A stretch of 64,000 nt of DNA from Streptomyces albidochromogenes (GTDB lineage: Bacteria > Actinomycetota > Actinomycetes > Streptomycetales > Streptomycetaceae): assembly GCF_005981925.1 (NCBI RefSeq), contig NZ_VBVX01000001.1, positions 1 through 64,000 on the forward strand, in the 5' to 3' direction. Shown here piece after piece: positions 26,040 to 34,606 of the stretch. Position 1 is the first letter of the stretch. Each line of letters starts with the position of its first letter. A program made the translations under genes and the position numbers. Under the pieces are notes generated by a model. The model worked only from the letters and a program-made list of their open reading frames with translations, had not been told where the DNA came from and did not search any database.

Positions 26040-26974
26040 GACGACGTCCCGTCTGCCGTGCGGTGTGCTGCTTGACCGGCTGTCTGCTCTTCCCGCGCGT
26101 CGGGTACTACGGCGACCGGACAGGCGGCGTGATGGAGCAGGGTGTGTCCGACTCGGCTCAGCTGCATGCCGAGTCGGCTGTGTCGCCGCCGGGCCCCGAC
26201 GACCAGGATGTCCGCTGCTTCCGAGCGCGTCAGCGGTACCTTGCGGGCCGGTCCTTCGGCGGTGGCACGCAGCACCCGGACATCCGGGTAGGCCCGCTCA
26301 GGGGCTCGCAGAGCCTCTTCCAGGAGGACCGCCGCCTGGTCCTCGTAGTAACGGGACGGATCCCCGGCGAGGAGCGGATGGTCGGTCGGCTCGTGTGCCG
26401 GGCGACGCCAGGCTCGGACCGCCTCAAACGGGCACCCGCGCGCCCGCGCCTCGCGGAAGGCGAAGCGCACTGCCGCCGAGTCCACGTCGGCGTCGCCGAT
26501 GGCGAGCAGCACCCGCTCATGTGTTCCGGCAATTCCGGCCGCATCACCGCGGACGACTGTCACCGGACACTGTGCGCCGGCGGCCACCGCCAGGCTCACC
26601 GAGCCGAGCAGAAGCCCGGCGATCTCGCCACGGCCTCGCACACCGGTGATCAGCGCGAACGCGTCCCTGCCCGCACGCAGCAGCGCACCCACCGGGTCTT
26701 CGGCCAGAACCTCCGTGATCGCCCTGACATCCGGAGTGCGCCGACGGACGCGCTCCGCCGCCGTTGCGACGATGTTCTCAGCGAGCACGCGCCCATCGGG
26801 CCGGCCGAGCGTGACAGCGAGCGCGGGCCGTTCGTACCGCTCCCACATCGACGCATGCACCAGTCGCAGCGGCACACCGTGGCGTACGGCTTCATCCGCC
26901 GCCCAGTCCGTGGCGCTCAAGCTGGGCTCGGAACCGTCGACACCAACGACCAGAGGCGACACCATGGCCGCCAC
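26036..26974 (-). CDS. universal stress protein, two UspA domains
   Basis: A 312-residue tandem UspA protein: PLVVGVDGSEPSLSATDWAA at the start, the loop GVRGRGEIAGLLLGSVSLAV in domain 1, ERVLLAIGDADVDSAAVRFA opening domain 2, and VGARRRHSRLGMQLSRVGHT near its end. A polar C-terminal tail of about 20 residues follows. First gene of a two-gene operon with the CBS-BON gene. A perfect box lies 68 bases upstream (27042). Confidence 0.85.
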   Translation of the reverse strand: MAAMVSPLVVGVDGSEPSLSATDWAADEAVRHGVPLRLVHASMWERYERPALAVTLGRPDGRVLAENIVATAAERVRRRTPDVRAITEVLAEDPVGALLRAGRDAFALITGVRGRGEIAGLLLGSVSLAVAAGAQCPVTVVRGDAAGIAGTHERVLLAIGDADVDSAAVRFAFREARARGCPFEAVRAWRRPAHEPTDHPLLAGDPSRYYEDQAAVLLEEALRAPERAYPDVRVLRATAEGPARKVPLTRSEAADILVVGARRRHSRLGMQLSRVGHTLLHHAACPVAVVPDAREEQTAGQAAHRTADGTSS

Positions 26975-27041
26975 CGCCTTTCATTCACATGCTGGGGGAG
27001 GGGTCCTTGTCACCGTCACACCGCCCCGCATCGTCCTGATA

Positions 27042-27055
27042 GGGCCGGTCGGCCC
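27042..27055. promoter_or_regulatory. DosR-type box GGGCCGGTCGGCCC
   Basis: Identical to the box at 16686. It lies upstream of the USP-CBS operon (start 26974). Confidence 0.75.
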
Positions 27056-27153
27056 CCAGCAGCGTCCGGGCGGGGCCGGATCCTGAGGCGAGCCGCAGAC
27101 GGCAGCGCGAGGAGCCCAGGGAAGGCGGCGAACGCAGAATCAGTCCGCGCGTA

Positions 27154-27999
27154 CTACCGGGTGTGGGGAACGACTGCTACGGGGCAGGGCGCATGGTGGA
27201 TCGCCGAATGCGTCACCGGGCCCAGACGCGCGCCGGCCGAGTCGCGGTGTCCGACGATGACCAGGCTCGCCCGGTCGGCAGCCATGAGCAGGCGATGCGC
27301 TGCACGCCCCTCGACCAGTTGGCCCGTCACGTCGACGTCCGGGTACTTCGCACCCCACGGCTGCAGTACAGCGCTCAGCGCCCGCTGTTTGTCGTCCCGC
27401 ACGCTCTGTGCGCCGGGCCGCCAGGCGTGCAGGATCTCCAGCGGCGCGTCCCGGGCGGCCGCCGTCTGGAAGGCGAACGTGAGCAGCGCCTCGCCGGCGG
27501 ATTCCAGGTCGATGCCAAGAACAACGGGGCGGTAGGGAGCCAGGGCAGAGCCCGCGATGGTGCCGACGTGCTCGTCCCGGGCCCGTTCACCGGCCCGTAC
27601 GAGAACGACCGGCCCACGGGCACGGGCCGTCACGTCCAGGGCCACTGAACCGATCATGAAGCCTCCGATTCCGCTGAACCCGTACGAGCCCAGTGCCAGC
27701 ATCTCGGAGCTTTCCGCTGCTGCGAGCAGAGCCTCGACCGGGGGCTCGGGAACTCGGCGGGGGACGAGCCCCAGGCCGGGGTAGACCGACAGGAGCCTTC
27801 GTCCGACGGTGTCCAGAGTGAGGTTCTCCCGCTCGGCCGGCACGTCGATCTCCGGTAGGTGGCTACGGGGAAGCGGTTCGTACCCCGCGTGGAGCAGCGT
27901 CAGCGGCAGGTCCCTCAGCACGGCCTCACGCGCTGCCCATTCGGCGGCGGCGATACTCTCGGCGGAGCCGTCGATGCCCGCGGTGATGGCTTTTCCCAT
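27154..27999 (-). CDS. universal stress protein, two UspA domains
   Basis: A 281-residue tandem UspA protein beginning MGKAITAGIDGSAESIAAAE; domain 1 ends LGSYGFSGIGGFMIGSVALD, domain 2 runs from PVVLGIDLESAGEALLTFAF to GHRDSAGARLGPVTHSAIHH then CPVAVVPHTR. It is monocistronic or follows the alcohol dehydrogenase gene (60 bases). No box of its own was seen, so it may be read from the dehydrogenase promoter. Confidence 0.85.
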   Translation of the reverse strand: MGKAITAGIDGSAESIAAAEWAAREAVLRDLPLTLLHAGYEPLPRSHLPEIDVPAERENLTLDTVGRRLLSVYPGLGLVPRRVPEPPVEALLAAAESSEMLALGSYGFSGIGGFMIGSVALDVTARARGPVVLVRAGERARDEHVGTIAGSALAPYRPVVLGIDLESAGEALLTFAFQTAAARDAPLEILHAWRPGAQSVRDDKQRALSAVLQPWGAKYPDVDVTGQLVEGRAAHRLLMAADRASLVIVGHRDSAGARLGPVTHSAIHHAPCPVAVVPHTR

Positions 28000-28058
28000 G
28001 TCGCGCCCCTTGTTGGTGCTGTTCGGCGGATGACTGCGACTCCAGCTGGGCGCCCCCG

Positions 28059-29126
28059 CTAGGTGGGCAGCGTGACAGCGTCATGCCGGGGACCGCCCAG
28101 CACGACCTTGATCGCGCCGGTCTCCGCGGCCCGGGAGAACACCTCGTACGCCTCTTGCATCTGCCCCAGCTCGAAGTGGTGAGTGACCAGTTCGGCGGAG
28201 GGCAGCCGTCCCGCCGCCATCATGCGCAGCAGCAGCGGGGTCGAATTGGTGTCGACCAGTCCCGTGGTGATCGTGACGTCCTTGATCCACAGATCTTCGA
28301 GGTGCAGGGAGGCGGGCTTGCCATGGACGCCGACGTTCGCGACGCAGCCTCCAGGGCGCACCATCCGGGTGCACATCTCAAAGGTCTCGGGTACCCCGAC
28401 CGCTTCGACGACGACATCGGCGCCCAATCCTTCGGTCAGGTCCGCGACCAGCGCTTCCGGCTCTTCGGCGGCCGAAACAGTGGCATCGGCACCGAGGGCA
28501 CGTGCGGCGGCCAGCCGCGATTCGGCGAGATCGACAGCGATGATCTTCCCGGGTGTGTACAGCCGGGCGGCCGCGATGGTGGCCAGACCGATGGGTCCGG
28601 CGCCGACCACCACGACCGTGTCACCGGGGCTCACCCTCCCGTTGAGGACGCCGACCTCGTAGGCGGTGGGGAAGATGTCGGCCAGCAGGACCGCGTCGTG
28701 GCTGTCGACGGAGCTGGGCAGTGGATGGACCGACAGGTCCGCGAAGGGCACGCGTACGAATTCGGCCTGCGTCCCGTCGATGAGGTGGCCCAGCACCCAG
28801 CCACCGCCTCCGCGGCACTGCCCGTAACGGTTCTCCCGGCAGAAGCGGCAGCGCCCGCACGCCGAGATGCAGGAGACGAGGACTCGGTCACCCGGTCGCA
28901 CGGTGCGTACCTCGCTGCCGATCTCCACGACCTCGCCCACAGCCTCGTGCCCCAGCACCGTGCCGGGCACGACCTCCGGCACATCGCCCTTGATGATGTG
29001 CAGGTCGGTACCGCAAATCGTTACGGCGTCGACCCGCACGACCGCGTCGGCCGCGTCCTTGATGCCCGGATCCGGAACGTCCTGCCAGGACGTCTTTCCC
29101 GGGCCTTGGAATACAAGAGCCTTCAT
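28059..29126 (-). CDS. zinc-dependent alcohol dehydrogenase
   Basis: A 355-residue medium-chain dehydrogenase. The catalytic zinc ligands are in CGTDLHI and GHEAVGEV; the structural zinc is bound by CGRCRFCRENRYGQC; the NAD(P) fold has VVVVGAGPIGLATIAAA. It would interconvert alcohols and aldehydes with NAD(H), plausible for fermentative redox balance. Two boxes sit 66-100 bases upstream. The start MKALVFQGPG at 29126 follows GAAGGACGACGCC. The S. coelicolor osd cluster also contains such an enzyme next to USPs. Confidence 0.85.
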   Translation of the reverse strand: MKALVFQGPGKTSWQDVPDPGIKDAADAVVRVDAVTICGTDLHIIKGDVPEVVPGTVLGHEAVGEVVEIGSEVRTVRPGDRVLVSCISACGRCRFCRENRYGQCRGGGGWVLGHLIDGTQAEFVRVPFADLSVHPLPSSVDSHDAVLLADIFPTAYEVGVLNGRVSPGDTVVVVGAGPIGLATIAAARLYTPGKIIAVDLAESRLAAARALGADATVSAAEEPEALVADLTEGLGADVVVEAVGVPETFEMCTRMVRPGGCVANVGVHGKPASLHLEDLWIKDVTITTGLVDTNSTPLLLRMMAAGRLPSAELVTHHFELGQMQEAYEVFSRAAETGAIKVVLGGPRHDAVTLPT

Positions 29127-29191
29127 GGCGTCGTCCTTCTTCCGATTCACTGCCTCACTACAAGCGTGGCGCGGCGAACGCTTTGGCGCCT

Positions 29192-29226
29192 GGGCCGGTC
29201 GGTCCCCGATGAGGGACGGTCGGCCC
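29192..29226. promoter_or_regulatory. paired DosR-type boxes
   Basis: GGGCCGGTCGGTCC (29192-29205, one mismatch) and GGGACGGTCGGCCC (29213-29226, exact), centres 21 bases apart. They are ahead of the alcohol dehydrogenase gene. Confidence 0.7.
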
Positions 29227-29337
29227 CGGGCCCCGGCACGGGGTGCAGAATCGATGCCCGCCCTTGACTACCCGCAGCGCCCCCACACTCGACTTGACCA
29301 TCGCCCGGGCCCTTGTCGCAGCGGCGGCTGGCGGGGG

Positions 29338-31056
29338 CTACTTCTGGTGGGTCAGGGGGGCTCGCCAGACAAGTCGGCTGCCGCCCTCCGACGGCCTTTG
29401 GATCTCCAGGGCCCCGTCCAGGCTCTGGGCGCGCTCCGTGAGGTTCTTCAGCCCGCTGCGCCGGCCGCCGCGGGGGATGCCGACGCCGTTATCCGCAACC
29501 GTCAGGACAACCTCTTCTCCGGTGGCCTGCAGCGTCACCTCCACCCGGGTCGCCTGCGCGTGCTTGGCCGCGTTGCTGAGCGCCTCCTGGAGCGCCGCCA
29601 TCACGTGGTCCGCCACGTGCGGTGGGACGTCTGTATCCAGCAGCCCTTCCATGCTCAGGTGCGGCGGGTGTCCCAGTGTGATCGCGGCTTCACCGACGGC
29701 CCGGGCCGCGCGTGCCCGCAGGCTGGGGCCCGCTCCCTCGTCGTGGGCACGCAGCCCGAAGATCGTCGAGCGGATGATCTTGATGGTCTCGTCCAAGTCT
29801 CCGACGGCCCGTGTCACCCGCTCGGCGGCGCTGGCATCGCCGATGAGACGAGCCGCGCTCTGCAGCGTCATGCCTGTGGCGAACAGCCGCTGGATGGCCA
29901 AGTCGTGCAAATCCCGAGCGATACGGTCCCGGTCAGCCAGCAGGGCCAGCTGTTCGGCGTCACGCCGCCGTTCGGCCAGCTCCATTGCGAGAGCGGCCTG
30001 CCCCGCGAAACCGAGCAGCGGCTGGAGCTCAGCATCCGTGAAAACGGGCTCCTGCGCAGTGCGTGCCAGCAGCAGCACGCCCCGCGCCTCCTCTGCCGCC
30101 CTCCCCAGCGGCACCGCCACCGCCGGCCCCAGCCCTTCGTACCTTCCCGGCCCGGCTGTGTACCGGGCGTCACCCTCCAGTTCCGTGGTGGTCACCGGTG
30201 TGCCGGCCCGGTACGCCGCCCCCGAAAGCGTCCCCTCGACCGGCACCACCAATCCCCGGCGGACCTCGCTGTCTACTCCCACGGCCAGCTCTACGACCAG
30301 GTCCTCGGTGCCCGCGACGGCTACGGACACTTCCGCGAGCCGCGCCCCGGTGATCTCCCGCGCCCGCCGCGCGATCAGTGCCAGCACGTCGATCCGTGGG
30401 CTGCCGGACAGCAGGCTTTTGGTGACCTCCGCGTTCGCCCCGAGCCACCGCTGCTGGCGCTGGGAGTCCTCGTACAGGCGGGCATTGTCGATGGCCACCC
30501 CCGCGGCCACCGACAGGGTCGAGATCACGGCTTCGTCCTCGGCGTCGAAGTCCTGCCCGCCCTGCTTGTCGGTCAGATAGAGGTTGCCGAACACCTCGTC
30601 CCGCACACGGATCGGGACACCGAGGAACGTGTGCATCGGAGGGTGGTGGGAGGGAAAGCCGTACGAAGCGGCATGCTGGCCCAGGTCGGTGAGCAGCAGC
30701 GGCTCGGGGTTACGGATGAGTTCACCGAGGAGTCCGTGCCCCGCCGGAAGGTGGCCGATCTTGGCGATCTGCTCCTGCGTCATGCCGACGGTCAGGAACT
30801 GCGACAGGCTGCGGCCGTCGGGACCGATCACGCCGAGCGCCCCGTACTGCGCGTCGACCAGCAGCGCTGCGGCTTCCACGATCCGCCGCAGCACCTGTGC
30901 GAGGTCCAGCTCGCGGCCCACGGAGACGACAGCCTCCAGTAAGCTGTGCACGCGGTCACGGGTGCCCCGGGCGGCGTTGATGCGAGCCTGCAGTTCCTCC
31001 AGCAGCTCGTCCAGACGCAGCTGCGGCATCCGTGACAACGGCTCGTCCACGCCCAC
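29338..31056 (-). CDS. osdK: DevS/DosT (OsdK)-like GAF sensor histidine kinase
   Basis: A 572-residue soluble kinase starting at GTG 31056 behind TGAGGAGAATCCG. GAF-A covers about 55-200, GAF-B about 220-360, then HisKA_3 with the phospho-acceptor H384 in DRIARDLHDLAIQRLF, and an HATPase domain (NAAKHAQ, VADNGVGIP). In GAF-A the segment HHPPMHTFLGVP has H138 where DosS has its haem ligand H149, and NLYLTDK has Y160 at the place of DosS Y171, with the same 22-residue spacing. It therefore probably binds haem and senses O2, NO or CO, then phosphorylates the regulator at 15874. It is not adjacent to its partner: 12.7 kb of target genes lie between them. Confidence 0.9.
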   Translation of the reverse strand: MGVDEPLSRMPQLRLDELLEELQARINAARGTRDRVHSLLEAVVSVGRELDLAQVLRRIVEAAALLVDAQYGALGVIGPDGRSLSQFLTVGMTQEQIAKIGHLPAGHGLLGELIRNPEPLLLTDLGQHAASYGFPSHHPPMHTFLGVPIRVRDEVFGNLYLTDKQGGQDFDAEDEAVISTLSVAAGVAIDNARLYEDSQRQQRWLGANAEVTKSLLSGSPRIDVLALIARRAREITGARLAEVSVAVAGTEDLVVELAVGVDSEVRRGLVVPVEGTLSGAAYRAGTPVTTTELEGDARYTAGPGRYEGLGPAVAVPLGRAAEEARGVLLLARTAQEPVFTDAELQPLLGFAGQAALAMELAERRRDAEQLALLADRDRIARDLHDLAIQRLFATGMTLQSAARLIGDASAAERVTRAVGDLDETIKIIRSTIFGLRAHDEGAGPSLRARAARAVGEAAITLGHPPHLSMEGLLDTDVPPHVADHVMAALQEALSNAAKHAQATRVEVTLQATGEEVVLTVADNGVGIPRGGRRSGLKNLTERAQSLDGALEIQRPSEGGSRLVWRAPLTHQK

Positions 31057-31229
31057 CGGATTCTCCTCAGGTCGGTCAGCGGCCCGAGACCCACAGTATC
31101 GGCCGGGCAGGCCGACCAGCAGGCCGCGAGGGAACGGTCGTGCAGTCGCGGCAGCCTTTCGACAGTCCCCGACGCCGACGCGGGACCAGCGAAAGCGCCG
31201 AGCAAGTGGTCTCACCACAGCCGGGTTCG

Positions 31230-33629
31230 CTACTCGTCGGGAAGGACCAGCTCGACCGATTCGCCAGGTTGCACGGAGATCTCCAGGTCCCGCAGCCGGA
31301 CGTCGATGGGCGTCCGGTCCGAGGTCGGCACGCTGATGCTCAGCTTCTTGGACCGCGTGCGCAGGCGTACGCCCCAGTGTCCGTGGTAGCGGACGGAGAA
31401 CCCGTACTCCGACAGCTTCGGCGACGGCACCGGGTCGAGCCACAGGGCCCCCTCCCGGGTTTCCAGGCCGGTCAGGCCCCGTTGGACCAGGTCGAGGGTG
31501 CCGGCCATGGCGCCGAGATGCACGCCCTCTTCGGTGGTGCCGCCCTGGAGGTCGGCGATGTCGCCCTCCAGAGCCTCCTGGAAGTACGTCCACGCGTCCT
31601 CGCGCCGCACGCGGGAGAGCACCCAGGCGTGGACGAGCCCGCTCAGGGTCGAGCCGTGGCTGGTGCGCCGCAGGTAGTAGTCGACCGTCCGGCGCCATGC
31701 CGCGTCGTCGAGTTCGTATCCGAGTGTTCGGAACAGGTCGCTCAGTTCGGCGGGGGAGAAGAGGTAGCCGAGCATCAGGACATCGGCCTGCTTGGACGCC
31801 TGGTACCGGTTGACCGAGTCCCCTTCGGCCTCCAGGATGCGGTCGAGGCGGCGGATGTTGCCGTACCGGGCGCGGTAGGCGTCCCAGTCGAGTTCCGCGA
31901 GGTCGCCGTAGCCGTCGAACTGGCTGATCACCCCGTCGTGGAACGGCACGTGGAGCCGGCGGGAGAGGTCCTCCCAACGGGCCAGTTCGCCGTCGTCGAT
32001 GCCGGTGCGTTCACACAGTTCCAGTCGGCGCGGTTCGGGGAGCGTCCGAACGACGTCGACCGCGCGCGCGATGACCCAGGCCGCGGTGACATTCGTGTAC
32101 GCGTTGTCGTCCAGACCAGGGACCTCCGAGCCCGGGTACCCCTCGTGGTACTCGTCCGGCCCCACCACGCCCCGGATCCGGTAGCGCCCCAACGCCTCGT
32201 CGTACGTCGCGCAGCCAGCCCAGAAACGGGCGATCTGCGTCAGCATCTCGGCGCCCTTCGTCTCCAGGAACTCCACGTCGCCGCTCGCCTCGCAGTACTG
32301 CCACACGTTGTAGGCGACGGCGGAGCCCACGTGGCGCTGAAGCCTGGAATGGTCGGCAAGCCAGCGCCCGGAACGCGGGTTGAGGTGCAGCAGCTGCGTC
32401 TCCTCCCGGCCGTCGCTGCCGCTCTGCCACGGATAGCAGGCTCCAGCCCGCCCCGCGTCGCGGGCGGCGTTGCGGGCCGCCTCCAGCCTCCGATAGCGAT
32501 AAAGGAGCAGGCCGCGGGAGACCTCGGGGAAGTGCAGGTTCAGGTAGGGCAGCACGAACAGCTCGTCCCAGAAGACGTGTCCACGGTAGGCCTCCCCGTG
32601 CAGACCGCGGGCCGGCACGCCCACATCGAGGTCCGCCGTGTGGGGGGAGAGCGTCTGCAGCACGTGGAAGAGGTGCAGGCGCAAAATGCTTCCGGCCTCG
32701 CCCGGCACGTCGAGCTCGGCCCTGCGCCACAACTGCTTCCAGGCCGCGGCGTGCGAGGCGAGCAGCGTGTCGAAGCCCGGCGCCCGGCCCACCCGGTCGA
32801 CGGCGGCGTGCAGCGGATCGCTGATGGCCGGATCGCGGGAGGTCTGCAGCGCCACGGTCTTGTCCACCACGGCGGTACGGCCCGGTTCCAGTGCCAGGCG
32901 GAAGGTCTGAACGGCGCGCAGGGGCTCGTGAGCGCTGCGTACATCCTCCGCGGCGCCCTCCGCCGTCGTACGGGCCGCCATCCCGATACGGATGTCCGAC
33001 GTGCTGGTGCGGCACCGCAGCCACACCGTGCCCGGAGCGGCGTCCCCCACGTCGACATGGACGAGGTGGCTGCCGTTCAGCTGCCGGTAGCGGGCCACGC
33101 CGCTATTGGTCACCGAACCGTCCAGGCAGGCCTCCACCTCGATGCCACCGGACCAGCCGTCGGCGGTGAACTCGGTGCGCAGCGCTCCGAGATGCGGGTC
33201 CGCCATGGAGACGAGGCGCAGCTGCCGGACGACGAGAGCGCGGCCGTCCGGAGCCGCGTACCGCGTTTTGCGCTCCAGCGTGCCCGACCGCAGGTCCAGG
33301 CTCTGGCCGTGCTCGACGAGTGCCGCACTGTCCGGGACGAACCACTCAGCGGCCTCCTCACCCGGGCCGGCTGCCATGCGGAAGCGCAGGGGCAGCCAGT
33401 TGGGCAGGTTCACCATGTCCTCGTTCTCGACCGGGCGCCCGGTGACGGTGGAGACGAGACGGTTGTAGCAACCGGCCGCGTACGTGCCCGGATAGTGCAC
33501 GGCGTCAGCAGCGCACTCCGGTGCCGCCCCGCGCGTCGCGAAGTACCCGTTTCCCAGGGTGCACAGTGCTTCCCGCAGCCGCTCTTTCACTGGCTCGTAG
33601 CCCGCGTATTCCCAGGTCCACTCGGGCAT
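31230..33629 (-). CDS. GH65 disaccharide phosphorylase
   Basis: A 799-residue glycoside hydrolase family 65 protein: N-terminal beta-sandwich, linker, (alpha/alpha)6 barrel with GHVFWDELFVLPYL and the catalytic acid in GVVGPDEYHEG, then the C-terminal cap. GH65 members such as maltose, trehalose and kojibiose phosphorylases split an alpha-glucoside with phosphate to give beta-glucose 1-phosphate. The neighbouring beta-phosphoglucomutase-like gene supports phosphorolysis. ATG 33629 is preferred (AGGAG 5 bases ahead); the GTG at 33635 overlaps that site. The preceding HAD gene ends at 33632, so the two are coupled. The exact sugar cannot be told. Confidence 0.85.
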   Translation of the reverse strand: MPEWTWEYAGYEPVKERLREALCTLGNGYFATRGAAPECAADAVHYPGTYAAGCYNRLVSTVTGRPVENEDMVNLPNWLPLRFRMAAGPGEEAAEWFVPDSAALVEHGQSLDLRSGTLERKTRYAAPDGRALVVRQLRLVSMADPHLGALRTEFTADGWSGGIEVEACLDGSVTNSGVARYRQLNGSHLVHVDVGDAAPGTVWLRCRTSTSDIRIGMAARTTAEGAAEDVRSAHEPLRAVQTFRLALEPGRTAVVDKTVALQTSRDPAISDPLHAAVDRVGRAPGFDTLLASHAAAWKQLWRRAELDVPGEAGSILRLHLFHVLQTLSPHTADLDVGVPARGLHGEAYRGHVFWDELFVLPYLNLHFPEVSRGLLLYRYRRLEAARNAARDAGRAGACYPWQSGSDGREETQLLHLNPRSGRWLADHSRLQRHVGSAVAYNVWQYCEASGDVEFLETKGAEMLTQIARFWAGCATYDEALGRYRIRGVVGPDEYHEGYPGSEVPGLDDNAYTNVTAAWVIARAVDVVRTLPEPRRLELCERTGIDDGELARWEDLSRRLHVPFHDGVISQFDGYGDLAELDWDAYRARYGNIRRLDRILEAEGDSVNRYQASKQADVLMLGYLFSPAELSDLFRTLGYELDDAAWRRTVDYYLRRTSHGSTLSGLVHAWVLSRVRREDAWTYFQEALEGDIADLQGGTTEEGVHLGAMAGTLDLVQRGLTGLETREGALWLDPVPSPKLSEYGFSVRYHGHWGVRLRTRSKKLSISVPTSDRTPIDVRLRDLEISVQPGESVELVLPDE

Positions 33630-33631
33630 CG

Positions 33632-34384
33632 TCACTCCTTGACGTCCTCGGTGAGCAGTTCGGACAGGTCCCGGACCACGATGTCCGCACCGTGCCGCAG
33701 CAGCGCGGCCCCGGTGTCCGGGCCGGCCGTGCGATCCACTCCCACCACCAGCCGGAATCCGCCACGCCCGCCCGCCTCCACACCGGCCAGAGCGTCCTCG
33801 ACGACCGCGGCCTGCCCGGCGGGCACCCCGAGCCTCCTTGTCGCCTCCAGGAACAGCGCCGGGTCGGGCTTGCCGGGCAGGTGAAGCCGGGCGGCCTCGG
33901 CGCCGTCCACCAGGGCGTCGAAGAGCGGCAGGACCCCCGCCCGGGCCAGCAGCTCGGGCGCGTGCCGGGACGCCGAAGCAGCGGCCAGGGGCACACCCCG
34001 CTCACGCAGCGCCTCAAGAAGGCGCACGGTGCCGGGATAGGCCTCGATGCCGCCCTCGCGCAGCCGCTCCATGAAGATCCGCTCCTTGTACGCGGCCACG
34101 GCCGCGACCGTGCCGGTTCCGGGGCGGTCGTCGGGGTGACCGGGCGGCAGCGTCAGACCGCGGGAGTCGAGGAAAGAGGCTGCGCCGTCCAATCGCGACT
34201 TGCCGTCCACGTATCGCAGATAGTCGTCGCGGATGTCGAACGGCCGTCGCAGCCGGGAGTCCGCGGGAACGTGGTCCCGCAAACAGGCGTCGAAGGCCGC
34301 CTTCCATGCCGCGGCGTGCACCCGTGCGGAGTCGGTGATCACCCCGTCGGTGTCGAAGACGACCGCCCGCACATCCCGCCACAC
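33632..34384 (-). CDS. beta-phosphoglucomutase-like HAD phosphatase/mutase
   Basis: About 250 residues. Motif I is AVVFDTDGVITDS (nucleophile and acid/base Asp pair), motif II the ASASRHA region, motif III GKPDPALF, motif IV VVEDALAGVEAG. Beta-phosphoglucomutase turns beta-glucose 1-phosphate, the product of GH65 phosphorylases, into glucose 6-phosphate. The coupling to the GH65 gene makes this role likely. The start at GTG 34384 fits the family; an in-frame ATG at 34492 would add 36 residues with no similarity. Confidence 0.85.
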   Translation of the reverse strand: MWRDVRAVVFDTDGVITDSARVHAAAWKAAFDACLRDHVPADSRLRRPFDIRDDYLRYVDGKSRLDGAASFLDSRGLTLPPGHPDDRPGTGTVAAVAAYKERIFMERLREGGIEAYPGTVRLLEALRERGVPLAAASASRHAPELLARAGVLPLFDALVDGAEAARLHLPGKPDPALFLEATRRLGVPAGQAAVVEDALAGVEAGGRGGFRLVVGVDRTAGPDTGAALLRHGADIVVRDLSELLTEDVKE

Positions 34385-34606
34385 GGGAGATCCGCCATGG
34401 TGCCGGACGGCGCGCCCACCGCCGCTCACGGCCACCACGCCACGCGGACGGAGCCACAGGCGACGACGCATGGACGTACCGTCATCCCGCACCTCCCGCT
34501 CGGACGGCGGCCGGCGTCTGCCGGCCGGGGTGGTGGCGACCCTCCGTGCCCATCCTGCCGAGCCGCCCGGTGCGCCCGGTGGAGGACACGGCCGGCACGA
34601 CGCGGT

